From contig NZ_KB911460.1 of the NCBI RefSeq assembly GCF_000383475.1, positions 620,001 to 684,000 of the forward strand: DNA of 64,000 bases, read 5' to 3'. A model generated the notes under the pieces. The model had not been told where the DNA came from. It ran no database searches and was given only the letters and a program-made list of their open reading frames with translations. This document shows positions 43,885 through 52,094 of this stretch, piece after piece (positions within the stretch are counted from its first letter, which is position 1; each line of letters begins with the position of its first letter). A program made the position numbers and the translations under genes. The DNA is from Microbacterium sp. 11MF (GTDB lineage: Bacteria > Actinomycetota > Actinomycetes > Actinomycetales > Microbacteriaceae).

Positions 43885-44910
43885 ATGACCGGCGGCTGGG
43901 AGCAGGACGTCCTGGGGCGTCCGTTCGAGCGGCTCACGCTGCCCCTGGGCAGCGACCAGGAAGGCGAGGTCGTCGCGACGCTCGTCCGGCTCGATCCGCC
44001 GAGACTCGCGAGCCTCACGGGACCGTTGCGCGACGTCGACGTGATCTACCTGCACGGCTGGTCTGACTACTTCTTCCAGGTCGAGCTCGCGCGCTTCTGG
44101 GCGTCGCTCGGCGCGCGGTTCCACGCCCTCGACCTCCGCAAGTACGGTCGAAGCCTCCGGCCGGGGCAGACACCCGGCTTCGTGACCTCGCTCGACGTGT
44201 ACGACGCCGACATCGCCGCGGCTTTCGAGGCCATGGGGCATCCGCTGGACCGTCCGCGCACGCGTCGTCGCCTCGTGATGATGGGCCACTCGACCGGGGG
44301 TCTGACAGCGACACTGTGGGCGTCCCGCCATCACGGCCGGCTCGATGCGCTCGTCCTGAACAGCCCATGGCTCGAGCTGCAATTGGGGACCCTCGGTCGG
44401 CAGGCGCTGTCGCCGCTGGTGCAGATGCGTGCCCGAGTCGATCCGATGGGGGCGCACCCGGTCGTCGACCTCGGGTTCTACACGCGCGCGCAGACCGAGG
44501 TCGGTGCTCTCCCGGTGCGCGGCTACCGCCGGGAGTGGCGACCCGAGCGCGGGTTCCCTACGCATCCCGCCTGGTTGGCGGCGGTGGTCGAGGCGCACCG
44601 GCGGGTCGCCTCGGGCATCGACGTGGCCTGCCCGACGATCGTGCTGCTGTCGACGAAGTCCACGAATCCCTTCGCCTGGAACGCGGAGATGACCGGGAGC
44701 GATTCGGTCCTGGTCGTCGACGACATCGCGCGCGCCGCGACCCGCATCGGCCGCGACGTCACGCTCGCGCGGATCGACGGCGGCATCCACGACCTCTTCC
44801 TGTCCCGTCCCGCCCCGCGCGAACAGGCCTACCGGACGCTTGAGCGATGGCTCGCCCAGGGTGCTCTCGGGCGACCACGCGGATCGCGGCGAGGGCGGTC
44901 CGCGCACTGA
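43885..44910 (+). CDS. Alpha/beta hydrolase (serine aminopeptidase S33-like)
   Basis: A 341-aa alpha/beta hydrolase with YLHGWSDYFFQ at the oxyanion strand (near residue 55) and a nucleophile elbow MMGHSTGGLTATLW near residues 132-145. The final histidine is in DGGIHDLFLSRP. It resembles the lysophospholipase/monoglyceride-lipase group. It lacks a signal peptide. Only seven bases separate it from the reductase, so they are probably co-transcribed. Convergent with the TetR gene. Confidence 0.9.
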   Translation: MTGGWEQDVLGRPFERLTLPLGSDQEGEVVATLVRLDPPRLASLTGPLRDVDVIYLHGWSDYFFQVELARFWASLGARFHALDLRKYGRSLRPGQTPGFVTSLDVYDADIAAAFEAMGHPLDRPRTRRRLVMMGHSTGGLTATLWASRHHGRLDALVLNSPWLELQLGTLGRQALSPLVQMRARVDPMGAHPVVDLGFYTRAQTEVGALPVRGYRREWRPERGFPTHPAWLAAVVEAHRRVASGIDVACPTIVLLSTKSTNPFAWNAEMTGSDSVLVVDDIARAATRIGRDVTLARIDGGIHDLFLSRPAPREQAYRTLERWLAQGALGRPRGSRRGRSAH

Positions 44911-44922
44911 CGGCGGACGCGG

Positions 44923-45519
44923 TCAGGCCGGCCGCAACAGGGCGCCGAGGGTCTGGAGCGTGGACTCCAGCCCGACGCCGGGGTCGAGCAACCACTGGAT
45001 CTGCAGACCGTCGGATGCCGCGATGAGTAGGGCTGCGAGGTGCTCGGCGGGGACGTCGTCCCGCACGAGACCTTCGCGCTGCTGGACCCGGAGGCTCTCG
45101 GTGATGGATCCGCGGAGTCCCTCGAAACGGGCGGTGAAGAAGTCCCGCCCGACGCCCTCCTCGTCCTGAAGGGACGCGGCGAGCAGCGTGGAGTAGAGGG
45201 TCACGAGGCCCGGGATGTCGACGTTGCGCCGCGCGGCGTGGATCATCGTGTCGATGCCGGGTCGGAGCTCGGGCGGATTCTCGTGGTTCTGCTCGGCGTG
45301 CGCGTAGACGGCGACGAGCAGCTGCTCGCGCGAGTCGAAGTAGTGCAGGAGAGCGGCATGGGACACTCCGATGGCCTCGGCGATCCTGCGGAGCGACGTG
45401 CCGCTGGCACCCCGCTCACGGAACACCTCGATGGCGCGGTCGAGGATCTCCTGGCGCCTCGCGACGCCCTTGGGCATCGATCCGCGGCGACCGATGACGT
45501 CATCCTGACCCTGCTGCAT
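44923..45519 (-). CDS. TetR family transcriptional regulator
   Basis: A 198-aa regulator with the helix-turn-helix at residues 16-60 (RRQEILDRAIEVFRERG, then LRRIAEAIGVSHAALLHYFDSREQLL). Start is at ATG 45519, which lies exactly six bases after TACGCT (45531-45526); the frame is open 30 codons further. It is divergent from the sugar isomerase and dehydrogenase pair, and a perfect palindrome lies in the spacer. It likely represses the sugar genes and perhaps itself; the ligand may be a sugar derivative. Confidence 0.93.
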   Translation of the reverse strand: MQQGQDDVIGRRGSMPKGVARRQEILDRAIEVFRERGASGTSLRRIAEAIGVSHAALLHYFDSREQLLVAVYAHAEQNHENPPELRPGIDTMIHAARRNVDIPGLVTLYSTLLAASLQDEEGVGRDFFTARFEGLRGSITESLRVQQREGLVRDDVPAEHLAALLIAASDGLQIQWLLDPGVGLESTLQTLGALLRPA

Positions 45520-45546
45520 GGGGCCAGCGTAGGCCCGCAGAATCAA

Positions 45547-45564
45547 AACCTCCACATGGAGGTT
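45547..45564. promoter_or_regulatory. Palindromic operator, probable TetR site
   Basis: AACCTCCACATGGAGGTT is an 18-mer with perfect 8-bp arms around CA. It lies 16 bp beyond the TetR gene's -10 and 66 bp before the sugar isomerase start, in the 111-bp divergent spacer. A flanking GAAT (45539-45542) and ATTC (45566-45569) extend the symmetry. The position is ideal for control of both directions. Confidence 0.85.
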
Positions 45565-45630
45565 AATTCTGTTATCGTCGGGATCACGCCGCCCCGCGGC
45601 ATCCGACAACGACGTTACGAAGGAAGGCCC

Positions 45631-46455
45631 ATGGCTCTGCCACTCGCCTCAGTCCAGCTCTACACGCTCGCAAAAGAGTTCAGCGAGGACATGTCCGGAT
45701 CGCTCGACAAGCTGGCTGCTCTCGGCCTGCGCAACGTCGAGGCGTTCGACTTCGTCCGCCGTCCCGATGAGATCCGCGCGGCGCTCGACGCCAGCGGTCT
45801 CGCCTCGCCGACCGGCCACGCGCCCCTGCTGTCGGACGAGCTGTGGACGCCGGACGGCTCGATCCCCACCCCCGCGCCCGAGGTCGTCTTCGAGGCCGCC
45901 GCGAAGATCGGGATGACCACGGTCATCGACCCCTTCGTCCCCGCCGAGCGCTGGTTCACCGAGGAGGGCGTCGCCGACATCGCCGAGCGCCTCAACCGGC
46001 TCGCCGAGACGGCCGCCGGTTTCGGCATGACCGTCGGCTACCACAACCACGCGCAGGAGTTCGTGAAGTCCTTCGACGGACAGACTGCCTACGAGCGCTT
46101 CCTCGAGCTCACCGACGACCGCGTCGAGATCGAGCTCGACCTGTTCTGGGCGCTCACCGGCGGCCAGGATGTGCCGGCTCTCGTCGAGAGGCTCGGCGAC
46201 CGGCTCATCGCCGTGCACGTGAAGGACGGCATCGCCCCGGCATCCAACCCGTGGGCTCCCGGCTCCGACGAGTTCGGCTCCGACTCGCTCGAGCAGTTGC
46301 GCGCCGGCACCGGAGACGTCCCGCTCGCGGCATCGCTGCGCGCCGGCACGAACATCCGGTACGCCGTCATCGAGTACGACAAGGCCCCCGGCGACGTGTT
46401 CGAGGACATCGCGGCGTCCTACGCCTTCCTGAAGGACGGCGGGTTCATCGCATGA
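45631..46455 (+). CDS. Sugar phosphate isomerase/epimerase (TIM barrel)
   Basis: A 274-aa protein of the xylose-isomerase-like/AP-endonuclease-2 superfamily. Metal-site signatures include VGYHNHAQEF near residues 133-142, VEIELDLFWA near 162-171, and IAVHVKDG near 189-196. Likely acts on a sugar, inositol or keto-sugar intermediate; exact substrate unknown. AAGGAAGG lies seven bases before ATG 45631. Its stop overlaps the start of the dehydrogenase (ATGA), so they work as a pair, probably under the divergent TetR. Confidence 0.92.
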   Translation: MALPLASVQLYTLAKEFSEDMSGSLDKLAALGLRNVEAFDFVRRPDEIRAALDASGLASPTGHAPLLSDELWTPDGSIPTPAPEVVFEAAAKIGMTTVIDPFVPAERWFTEEGVADIAERLNRLAETAAGFGMTVGYHNHAQEFVKSFDGQTAYERFLELTDDRVEIELDLFWALTGGQDVPALVERLGDRLIAVHVKDGIAPASNPWAPGSDEFGSDSLEQLRAGTGDVPLAASLRAGTNIRYAVIEYDKAPGDVFEDIAASYAFLKDGGFIA

Positions 46456-47579
46456 CCGGTCCCGTCGGAGTCGGCATCGTCGGTGCCGGTGTCATCAGCC
46501 AGACCTACCTCGAGAACCTGACGTCGTTCCCCGACGTGAAGGTCGTCGCCATCGGCGACATCATCCCCGAGCGCGCCCAGGCCAAGGCCGAGGAGCACGG
46601 CGTCCCCTCGTGGGGCACCCTCGAGGACGTCCTCGGAAACCCCGAGGTCGAGCTCGTCGTCAACCTCACGATCCCCGAGTCGCACATCGCGGTCTCGTCG
46701 CAGGCGGTCGCGGCCGGCAAGCACGTGTGGACCGAGAAGCCGCTGGGCCTGGACCGCGAGGGTGCTCGCCAGTTGTTGAAGGATGCCGACGCTGCCGGCG
46801 TCCGCGTCGGCTCGGCGCCCGACACGATCCTCGGCCCCGGGTTCCAGTCCGCGAAGCGTGCGATCGCCGAGGGCGTCATCGGCACGCCCCTGTTCGTGCA
46901 GACGGCTTTCCAGACGCAGGGGCCCGACCTGTGGCATCCCGAACCGGCGTTCCTGTTCGCGAAGGGTGCGGGACCGCTCCTCGACATGGGGCCGTACTAC
47001 TTCTCGGCGCTCGTCAGCCTGCTCGGCCCGATCGCCGGTGTCGCGGCGCGCGGTTCGCGCTTCCGCACGGAGCGTCACATCCACACCGGCCCCCGCGCCG
47101 GTGAGACATTCCCCGTCGAGGTGCCGTCCTCGGTGCAGGTCCTGTCGACGTTCGAGGGCGGCCAGCACGGCACGCACCTGCTGAGCTTCGACTCGGCGCT
47201 CGAGCGTCACGGCGTCGTGGAGATCCACGGTACCGAGGGCTCGATCGTGCTGCCCGACCCCAACCGCTTCGACGGTCCGACCCGTTACGTGAAGCCGCTC
47301 GGCGTCTTCCGCGACGGAATGAAGACCGAGCAGGAGTGGATCGACGTCGAGCAGGAGGGCACGGTCGTCGGCCGTGGTCTCGGTGTCCTCGACATGGTGC
47401 GCGCGATCGCGGAGAACCGCACGCACGTTGCGACCGGCGAGCTCGGCTTCCACGTGCTCGACGTGCTGCTGTCGGCGCAGGACTCGGCCGAGACCGGCCA
47501 GTACCTCGAGATCGACAGCACGGTCGCGCCGGTGCCTGCGGTTCCGGTTGATTTCGACCCCTTCGCCCGCACGCTCTGA
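46452..47579 (+). CDS. Gfo/Idh/MocA family oxidoreductase
   Basis: A 375-aa NAD(P)-dependent sugar dehydrogenase. The Rossmann motif GIVGAGVISQTY is at residues 8-19, the family motif TEKPLGLD near 97-104, and the substrate-domain signature LLDMGPYYFSAL near 177-188. Coupled by ATGA to the isomerase gene. Together they look like a two-step pathway for a sugar or inositol derivative. A strong hairpin terminator follows. Confidence 0.94.
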   Translation: MTGPVGVGIVGAGVISQTYLENLTSFPDVKVVAIGDIIPERAQAKAEEHGVPSWGTLEDVLGNPEVELVVNLTIPESHIAVSSQAVAAGKHVWTEKPLGLDREGARQLLKDADAAGVRVGSAPDTILGPGFQSAKRAIAEGVIGTPLFVQTAFQTQGPDLWHPEPAFLFAKGAGPLLDMGPYYFSALVSLLGPIAGVAARGSRFRTERHIHTGPRAGETFPVEVPSSVQVLSTFEGGQHGTHLLSFDSALERHGVVEIHGTEGSIVLPDPNRFDGPTRYVKPLGVFRDGMKTEQEWIDVEQEGTVVGRGLGVLDMVRAIAENRTHVATGELGFHVLDVLLSAQDSAETGQYLEIDSTVAPVPAVPVDFDPFARTL

Positions 47580-47591
47580 TCAGCTGACAGC

Positions 47592-47630
47592 ACGACGGCC
47601 CGGATCCCTCGCCGGGGTCCGGGCCGTCGT
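47592..47630. terminator. Strong bidirectional hairpin terminator
   Basis: ACGACGGCCCGGA (47592-47604) and TCCGGGCCGTCGT (47618-47630) are a perfect 13-bp stem, and inner bases extend it with one G-T pair. It fills the 58-bp gap between the dehydrogenase (plus) and BLUF (minus) genes, which converge, so it probably stops both. Confidence 0.85.
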
Positions 47631-47637
47631 CCGTTCG

Positions 47638-48087
47638 TCAGCGCGGTTGGTGCGAGCGCACCCGGAACCAGAGGCTCAGCTCGCGTGCGGCGCGGAGCGT
47701 GGCGGACGGGTCGCCGTGCGCTTCGAGGTCGTCGAAGGTGTCGCGGAAGCCTTCGGGCGCGTTCTCGTCGGGCATCGCGATGGGCTCGAAGCCCATCGTC
47801 CACTCTGCGAAGTTGCGTTCCTCGATGAACTCGTCGATGAGGACGCGCAGGTGGTCGTGGCGCGGATCGCGCTCGATCTTCCCCATCGTCTCTCGGACCG
47901 CCTGCTCGGGGCCCTCGAGGATCTGGATGAAGCGGCCGTTGCGATACAGCAGCATCCCGGTGATGTCCCGCTGCGCGTTCGAGGCCCGGCTCTGCTGGAG
48001 CAGCTCGCCGAGCGCGTCGTCGCTGAACGGGACGGTCGCGTTGCTGGAGTACACGACGGAGAAGACGGTGTCGTCGGTGGGGGTCAT
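47638..48087 (-). CDS. BLUF-domain blue-light sensor
   Basis: A 149-aa flavin photoreceptor. The full set of residues that tune the FAD hydrogen bonds is present: Tyr13 (VVYSSNA), Asn37 (SRASNAQRDITGMLLY), Gln55 (RFIQILEG), Trp96 and Met98 (EWTMGF). The DPRHDHL segment is also typical. No output domain is fused: about 45 C-terminal residues after the core are a short capping helix region. Its ATG overlaps the stop of the upstream small gene (ATGA), so signalling through that partner or another protein is likely. Confidence 0.95.
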   Translation of the reverse strand: MTPTDDTVFSVVYSSNATVPFSDDALGELLQQSRASNAQRDITGMLLYRNGRFIQILEGPEQAVRETMGKIERDPRHDHLRVLIDEFIEERNFAEWTMGFEPIAMPDENAPEGFRDTFDDLEAHGDPSATLRAARELSLWFRVRSHQPR

Positions 48088-48335
48088 CGGTTCTCCCGGA
48101 TCGTGAGGATGCCGTTCGTCCCCGGCGCGGGTGTCGGAACCGACGAGAGCGTCCGCATCGCGGAGACCAGGTCGGCGAACGTGCCTATCACCGCCGAACG
48201 CATGTCGAATGCGTCATAACGCCCATCCCGACGTCGCTCGATGTAGCCGAGGAAGTTGCCGTCGCGGCTGCCGACGTGGAAGCCGTCTTCGACGCGCGCC
48301 CAGACCGTGCCGGGGGATGGGTGGTGCTCAGACAC
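48084..48335 (-). CDS. Small protein coupled to BLUF, unknown function
   Basis: An 83-aa soluble protein (DGFHVGSRDGNFLGYIERR, then a DAFDMRSAVIGTFADLVSAM segment). No family recognised. GTG start with a GTGAGGT ribosome site. It ends inside the start of the BLUF gene (overlap of four bases), so both are translated from one mRNA; a functional partner of the photosensor is possible. Confidence 0.78.
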   Translation of the reverse strand: MSEHHPSPGTVWARVEDGFHVGSRDGNFLGYIERRRDGRYDAFDMRSAVIGTFADLVSAMRTLSSVPTPAPGTNGILTIRENR

Positions 48336-48431
48336 GGGGACCTCACTTACTCGTGGTGCAGAGTAGCCACGGTAGGTGAGGGCCCCGACAGCCGCGCGGG
48401 CTTGACAACCCGTTGGCCGCTCACCCGCGAG

Positions 48432-48923
48432 TCAGCGGTAGTTGATGAACTGCAGGTCGACGTCGAGGTCGGCGGCCTTCAGCATCCGCTGCACTTCCTG
48501 CAGGTCGTCGCGGGACTTCGACTGCACGCGCAGCTCGTCGCCCTGGATCTGCGCCTTGACCGACTTGGGTCCCTCGTCGCGGATCAGCTTGGTGATCTTC
48601 TTCGCGTCCTCGGAGGAGATGCCCTCCTTGAGCGTGGACACGAGACGGAACTCCTTGCCCGACGGCTGCGGATCCTCGGACTCGAGGCTCTTCAGCGAGA
48701 TGCCGCGCTTGATGAGCTTGGACTGGAAGACGTCGAGCACGGCCTTGGCCCGCTCGTCGCTGTTCGCCTTGATGAGGATCGACTCACCGCTCCACTCGAT
48801 CGAGGCGCCGGTGCCCTTGAAGTCGTAGCGCTGCTCGACCTCTTTGCGCGCCTGGTTGAGGGCGTTGTCCGCCTCCTGACGATCTACCTTGCTGACCACG
48901 TCGAACGAAGAGTCTGATGCCAT
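48432..48923 (-). CDS. YajQ family nucleotide-binding protein
   Basis: A 163-aa YajQ protein, reported in other bacteria to bind cyclic di-GMP or nucleic acid. Signatures [17 protein letters not shown] at the N-terminus, the [13 protein letters not shown] segment near residues 32-44 and the [21 protein letters not shown] end are all standard. It starts at ATG 48923; TACCCT lies seven bases upstream. Whether it has a c-di-GMP role here is unknown. Confidence 0.95.
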   Translation of the reverse strand: MASDSSFDVVSKVDRQEADNALNQARKEVEQRYDFKGTGASIEWSGESILIKANSDERAKAVLDVFQSKLIKRGISLKSLESEDPQPSGKEFRLVSTLKEGISSEDAKKITKLIRDEGPKSVKAQIQGDELRVQSKSRDDLQEVQRMLKAADLDVDLQFINYR

Positions 48924-49016
48924 GCGTTCGAGGGTACCGCTGTGCCGAGCGGATGCCGCGGGTCGCGACATCCACATCGTTGCGCGCCCGTGATCCGCGA
49001 CCGTTAGCGTCGAGGC

Positions 49017-49862
49017 ATGGATCGTCGGGGGAAGATCATGCTCGGTATCGCCGTGGGGGCGGTCGTGGGGTTGCTGGCGCTTGCGGCGCCGGCGGTCATC
49101 GGCATGATCCCGACGGATGAGGTGGTGGCGGAGGCGCCGTCGCCGTCGGCCAGTCCCGCGCGCATCGCGCCGCCGACCCCGACTCCGACCCCGACGCCGG
49201 AACCCACGGAGCCCGCACCCGTCGAGACGACGCCCGCACCGCCCGAGAGCAAGTGCCTGGGCGTCGCACCCGGCAAGGATCGCGGGTCGATCTCTCCCGG
49301 GGCCACCGGCGTCGTCGAGCGATCCAACGGGAAGGGTCTCGCGACGGTCTACCGCGTGGTGTCGAACGATTCGTACTGGGCGATCGTCGAGCGCTTCTGC
49401 CTCGACAGCGGCGACTTCGACGCCGCCAACGCGTTCGACGGTGCGGGCGACATCTACGAGGGCGACTACCTCGCGATCCTCCCCGAGGGGACGGTGACGG
49501 CGGCGGCGCTCAACGAGGCGAAGAAGGGCGGCTATCGCACCCACCAGGACTGCGACGGCATCGCACGCATCGAGGTGTCCGAGCCCACCTCGTCAGGGCG
49601 GATCTCCGTGAGCATGTCCGGCGCCCTCACCGACACCGGCACCGGCGAGTACGCGGAGGGTCCCGTCGAGAAGGTGGACGGGAAGCCCACGTTCTACACC
49701 GTGCAGCCCGGCGACACCTATCGCGGTATCGGCGACCGCTTCTGCGTCGACGCGATCACGGTGCAGCGCTTCAATGAAGCAGGCGGTCCCGAGCACATTC
49801 TGCAGCCGGGCGACCGGGTGCAGCTCCGGCCGACCAGCCGGTCCATCGAGGCCAAGGGCTGA
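49017..49862 (+). CDS. LysM-domain cell-surface protein
   Basis: A 281-aa protein with an N-terminal membrane segment (residues 8-30), a Pro/Thr-rich stretch (residues 45-75) and two LysM-type modules that bind peptidoglycan: one near residues 110-160 ([21 protein letters not shown]) and one near 228-275 ([17 protein letters not shown]). Paired cysteines in both modules suggest disulfides. There is no catalytic domain, so it is an anchor or binding protein. TAGCGT is exactly six bases before the ATG. Confidence 0.9.
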   Translation: MDRRGKIMLGIAVGAVVGLLALAAPAVIGMIPTDEVVAEAPSPSASPARIAPPTPTPTPTPEPTEPAPVETTPAPPESKCLGVAPGKDRGSISPGATGVVERSNGKGLATVYRVVSNDSYWAIVERFCLDSGDFDAANAFDGAGDIYEGDYLAILPEGTVTAAALNEAKKGGYRTHQDCDGIARIEVSEPTSSGRISVSMSGALTDTGTGEYAEGPVEKVDGKPTFYTVQPGDTYRGIGDRFCVDAITVQRFNEAGGPEHILQPGDRVQLRPTSRSIEAKG

Positions 49863-49911
49863 GCCCCGCGCGCCGCCCGGCGCGGGCGCGTTCCGCCCGT
49901 AGCCTGACGGG

Positions 49912-50226
49912 GTGAGCACGCCCGCACCTCCTCAGCTCGCGCAACGCGCATGGGGAATCGCCGCTGTCGCCATCGTCGTCCTGTCGGTCCTGCCGACCCT
50001 CCTCGTGCTCGTCCTGGTCGCGACGGTCGACGAGCAGTACGGGTGGCTCCTCATCCTCACCTTCGCGCTGCTCGTCGCGGGCGGGTCGGCGGCGATGCTC
50101 GCCGGCATCGTCGGTCTGGTGTTCGCCGGCATCCGTCGACGCGGGTTCGTCTGGCCCGCGGCCGGAACAGTCCTCGGGATCGCACTCGTCGGCGCGGCCT
50201 CGATCATCCTGGCCGTCGGGAGCTGA
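49912..50226 (+). CDS. Small three-helix membrane protein, unknown
   Basis: A 104-aa hydrophobic protein with about three membrane segments (near residues 14-37, 44-72 and 80-102), in the style of the DUF4190-type proteins common in actinobacteria, though I would not name it. GTG 49912 lies exactly six bases after TAGCCT (49900-49905). Confidence 0.75.
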   Translation: MSTPAPPQLAQRAWGIAAVAIVVLSVLPTLLVLVLVATVDEQYGWLLILTFALLVAGGSAAMLAGIVGLVFAGIRRRGFVWPAAGTVLGIALVGAASIILAVGS

Positions 50227-50266
50227 CGGCGGAGCCGCGGCATCCGTCGCTTCGTAGACTGGAGTG

Positions 50267-50755
50267 ATGCGGCCGCTGACAGAGGACCAGTTGCGCGACG
50301 TGCTCGTCAATGCGACAAGGGACGAGCGGGAACGTCTCGAACTGCCCCACGACTTCCCGATCCTCGAGTGGGATCACCTCGACTTCCTCGCCTGGCGAGA
50401 CCCCACGACGCGCAGCCGGGGTTACGTCGTCGCCGAGATCGGCGGCGAGCCCACCGGCATCGTCCTGCGCGCCGCGAACGGCGCCGCCCGCGCCCGGTCG
50501 GCGATGTGCAACATCTGCCACACGATGCAGCCGGGCAACCAGGTGACGATGTTCACCGCGCGACGGGCGGGGGATGCCGGTGACCGCGGCGACAGCGTCG
50601 GTACCTACGTGTGCGCCGATCTGACCTGCCACGACAACGTGCGGATCGCCGGTCCGCTCGCGCCGAGCGAGATCCGCGCGAGCGTCGATCGGCGGATCGA
50701 CGGCACCCGGCACCGACTCGAATCCTTCGTGGAGCGCGTCGCCTCCGCCGCCTGA
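50267..50755 (+). CDS. FBP-domain protein (EF-G-binding type zinc finger)
   Basis: A 162-aa protein with the C-terminal treble-clef zinc finger of the FusB/FBP family: CNICHTMQPGNQVTMF near residues 80-95 and YVCADLTCHDNVR near 113-125. Relatives bind elongation factor G and some protect it from fusidic acid; full FusB-type proteins are longer, so resistance cannot be claimed. ATG 50267 lies six bases after TAGACT (50255-50260); a GTG one codon earlier is possible. Confidence 0.88.
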   Translation: MRPLTEDQLRDVLVNATRDERERLELPHDFPILEWDHLDFLAWRDPTTRSRGYVVAEIGGEPTGIVLRAANGAARARSAMCNICHTMQPGNQVTMFTARRAGDAGDRGDSVGTYVCADLTCHDNVRIAGPLAPSEIRASVDRRIDGTRHRLESFVERVASAA

Positions 50756-50765
50756 GGCCTCGGTT

Positions 50766-50793
50766 TTCGACATGCCCTCGGGGAGGGTAGTAT
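50766..50793 (+). promoter_or_regulatory. Promoter of tRNA-Tyr
   Basis: TTCGAC (50766-50771) and TAGTAT (50788-50793) with a 16-base spacer lie 49 bases ahead of the tRNA-Tyr gene. A good -10 and fair -35. Confidence 0.6.
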
Positions 50794-50842
50794 CGGTGAT
50801 CGCGCCTCCGGTCGACTGAGAAAGCCGGGCGGGTGCGCACCT

Positions 50843-50924
50843 GGCGAGTTACCCAAGCGGCCAAAGGGATCTGACTGTAAATCAGACTGCATTGCATTCG
50901 GGGGTTCGAATCCCTCACTCGCCA
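50843..50924 (+). tRNA. tRNA-Tyr (GTA)
   Basis: Acceptor stem GGCGAGT/ACTCGCC, anticodon arm TCTGA-CTGTAAA-TCAGA with anticodon GTA, and T arm with TTCGAAT. The variable region is long, as expected for bacterial tRNA-Tyr. The discriminator is A, followed by an encoded CCA (50925-50927). Confidence 0.95.
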
Positions 50925-50930
50925 CCAGAC

Positions 50931-50962
50931 GAAAGAGCTGCGGACATCTCCGCGGCTCTTTC
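50931..50962 (+). terminator. Rho-independent terminator after tRNA-Tyr
   Basis: GAAAGAGCTGCGG (50931-50943) pairs with CCGCGGCTCTTTC (50950-50962) with a single G-T pair, followed by TTGTTTCT. Classic hairpin with a T-rich tail. Confidence 0.9.
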
Positions 50963-51073
50963 TTGTTTCTCCCCGAGTGCGCAACCCCTGTGGACATCTC
51001 CGTCGCCCACGGGGCGGTCTGACAGGATGGGGGATCGAGGGCGGGGGAGGCCTCCGCCGAAGGGATGCCGAGG

Positions 51074-52081
51074 ATGAGCGAACCGAGCACTGCGCCGAAT
51101 TCGAGCAAGATCTTCCGAGCCGCGATCTGGGTCGCGATCGGCGCCTTGATCGCCGCGGCGATCGTCTGCGTCGTCTGGGTCCTGGTGGGCGACTCCAACG
51201 GGATGGTGGCCCGGGCATTCCTGACGATCCTCCTGCTCGCCGCCTTCGCGGGAGTGTCGATCCTCGAGGCATCCCTCTCCGAGCGCCGCCCGGCCTGGTT
51301 CGCACTGGCGAGCATCGTGTCGTGGGTCGTCGCGCTGATCGCGGGGGCGTTCATGATCTGGATGCCGGAGGCTCCCGGCGACTACGGCGTCGGCGCCGAG
51401 CGGTTCTTCAAGTTCATTCTGATCGTGCTGATCCTGCAGGCGGCACTGCTCCACATCCGTCTCTATACCAACTCCTTCGGGCGGCACCAGACGACCTTCA
51501 CCAGCATCGTCGCCTACGTCACCATGGGTCTCGTCGTGATCCTGGCCGTCATGCTGATCATCCCGCTGCTCTTCGCGGAGTTCACCGACTTCCGCGACAT
51601 CTACTGGAAGGTCGTCGTCTCGGTGACGATCCTCGCCGCCGTCGGCACGGCACTCGTCCCGCTCGTGAACGCGCTGTTCGCCCCCAAGCGCGATCGCTCC
51701 CCGATCTCCGGCTACGGTTCCCAGGGTTACGCCGCGCAGCCGTACGGCTCCGTCGCGCAGCTCGACCCCGCGCTGACCGCCCCGGCGGCTCCTGTCCAGG
51801 CCTGGCCGACGTACGCGGACGGCCGCACCCCGCTCCCGGTCATGCCCGACGGGTCGCCCGACTGGAACGCCTACTACACCGGCCAGCCGAGCTACCCGCA
51901 GCAGCCGTACGGCGCGACGGCTCCCCAGGCACCCCCGGCTCCCGAGTCCGTTCCCGCGGATGCGCCGGCGGTTCCCCCGGCACCGTCGGTTCCGGGCGAC
52001 GCGTCCCAGCCCGATCACCCTGCACCGCCGGTCCCGCCTGCGCCGGGCGCGCCGGACGTGCCGCCGCCGCCGCGCTACTGA
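51074..52081 (+). CDS. Membrane protein with proline-rich tail, unknown function
   Basis: A 335-aa protein: six membrane segments in the first ~210 residues (first IFRAAIWVAIGALIAAAIVC near residues 13-32, last VVSVTILAAVGTALVPLVNALF) and then a hydrophilic tail of ~125 residues rich in Pro, Ala, Gln and Tyr, ending in PPPPRY. The tail looks like a flexible protein-interaction region. I chose ATG 51074, with GAAGGG about nine bases upstream; ATG 51065 is in frame. No family recognised. Confidence 0.82.
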   Translation: MSEPSTAPNSSKIFRAAIWVAIGALIAAAIVCVVWVLVGDSNGMVARAFLTILLLAAFAGVSILEASLSERRPAWFALASIVSWVVALIAGAFMIWMPEAPGDYGVGAERFFKFILIVLILQAALLHIRLYTNSFGRHQTTFTSIVAYVTMGLVVILAVMLIIPLLFAEFTDFRDIYWKVVVSVTILAAVGTALVPLVNALFAPKRDRSPISGYGSQGYAAQPYGSVAQLDPALTAPAAPVQAWPTYADGRTPLPVMPDGSPDWNAYYTGQPSYPQQPYGATAPQAPPAPESVPADAPAVPPAPSVPGDASQPDHPAPPVPPAPGAPDVPPPPRY

Positions 52082-52094
52082 GGCCGCGGGTCGG

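Noticed and set aside
50267..50755. Fusidic acid resistance gene
   Set aside because: The zinc-finger part matches the FBP family, but the protein is shorter than FusB/FusC types, so resistance cannot be claimed.
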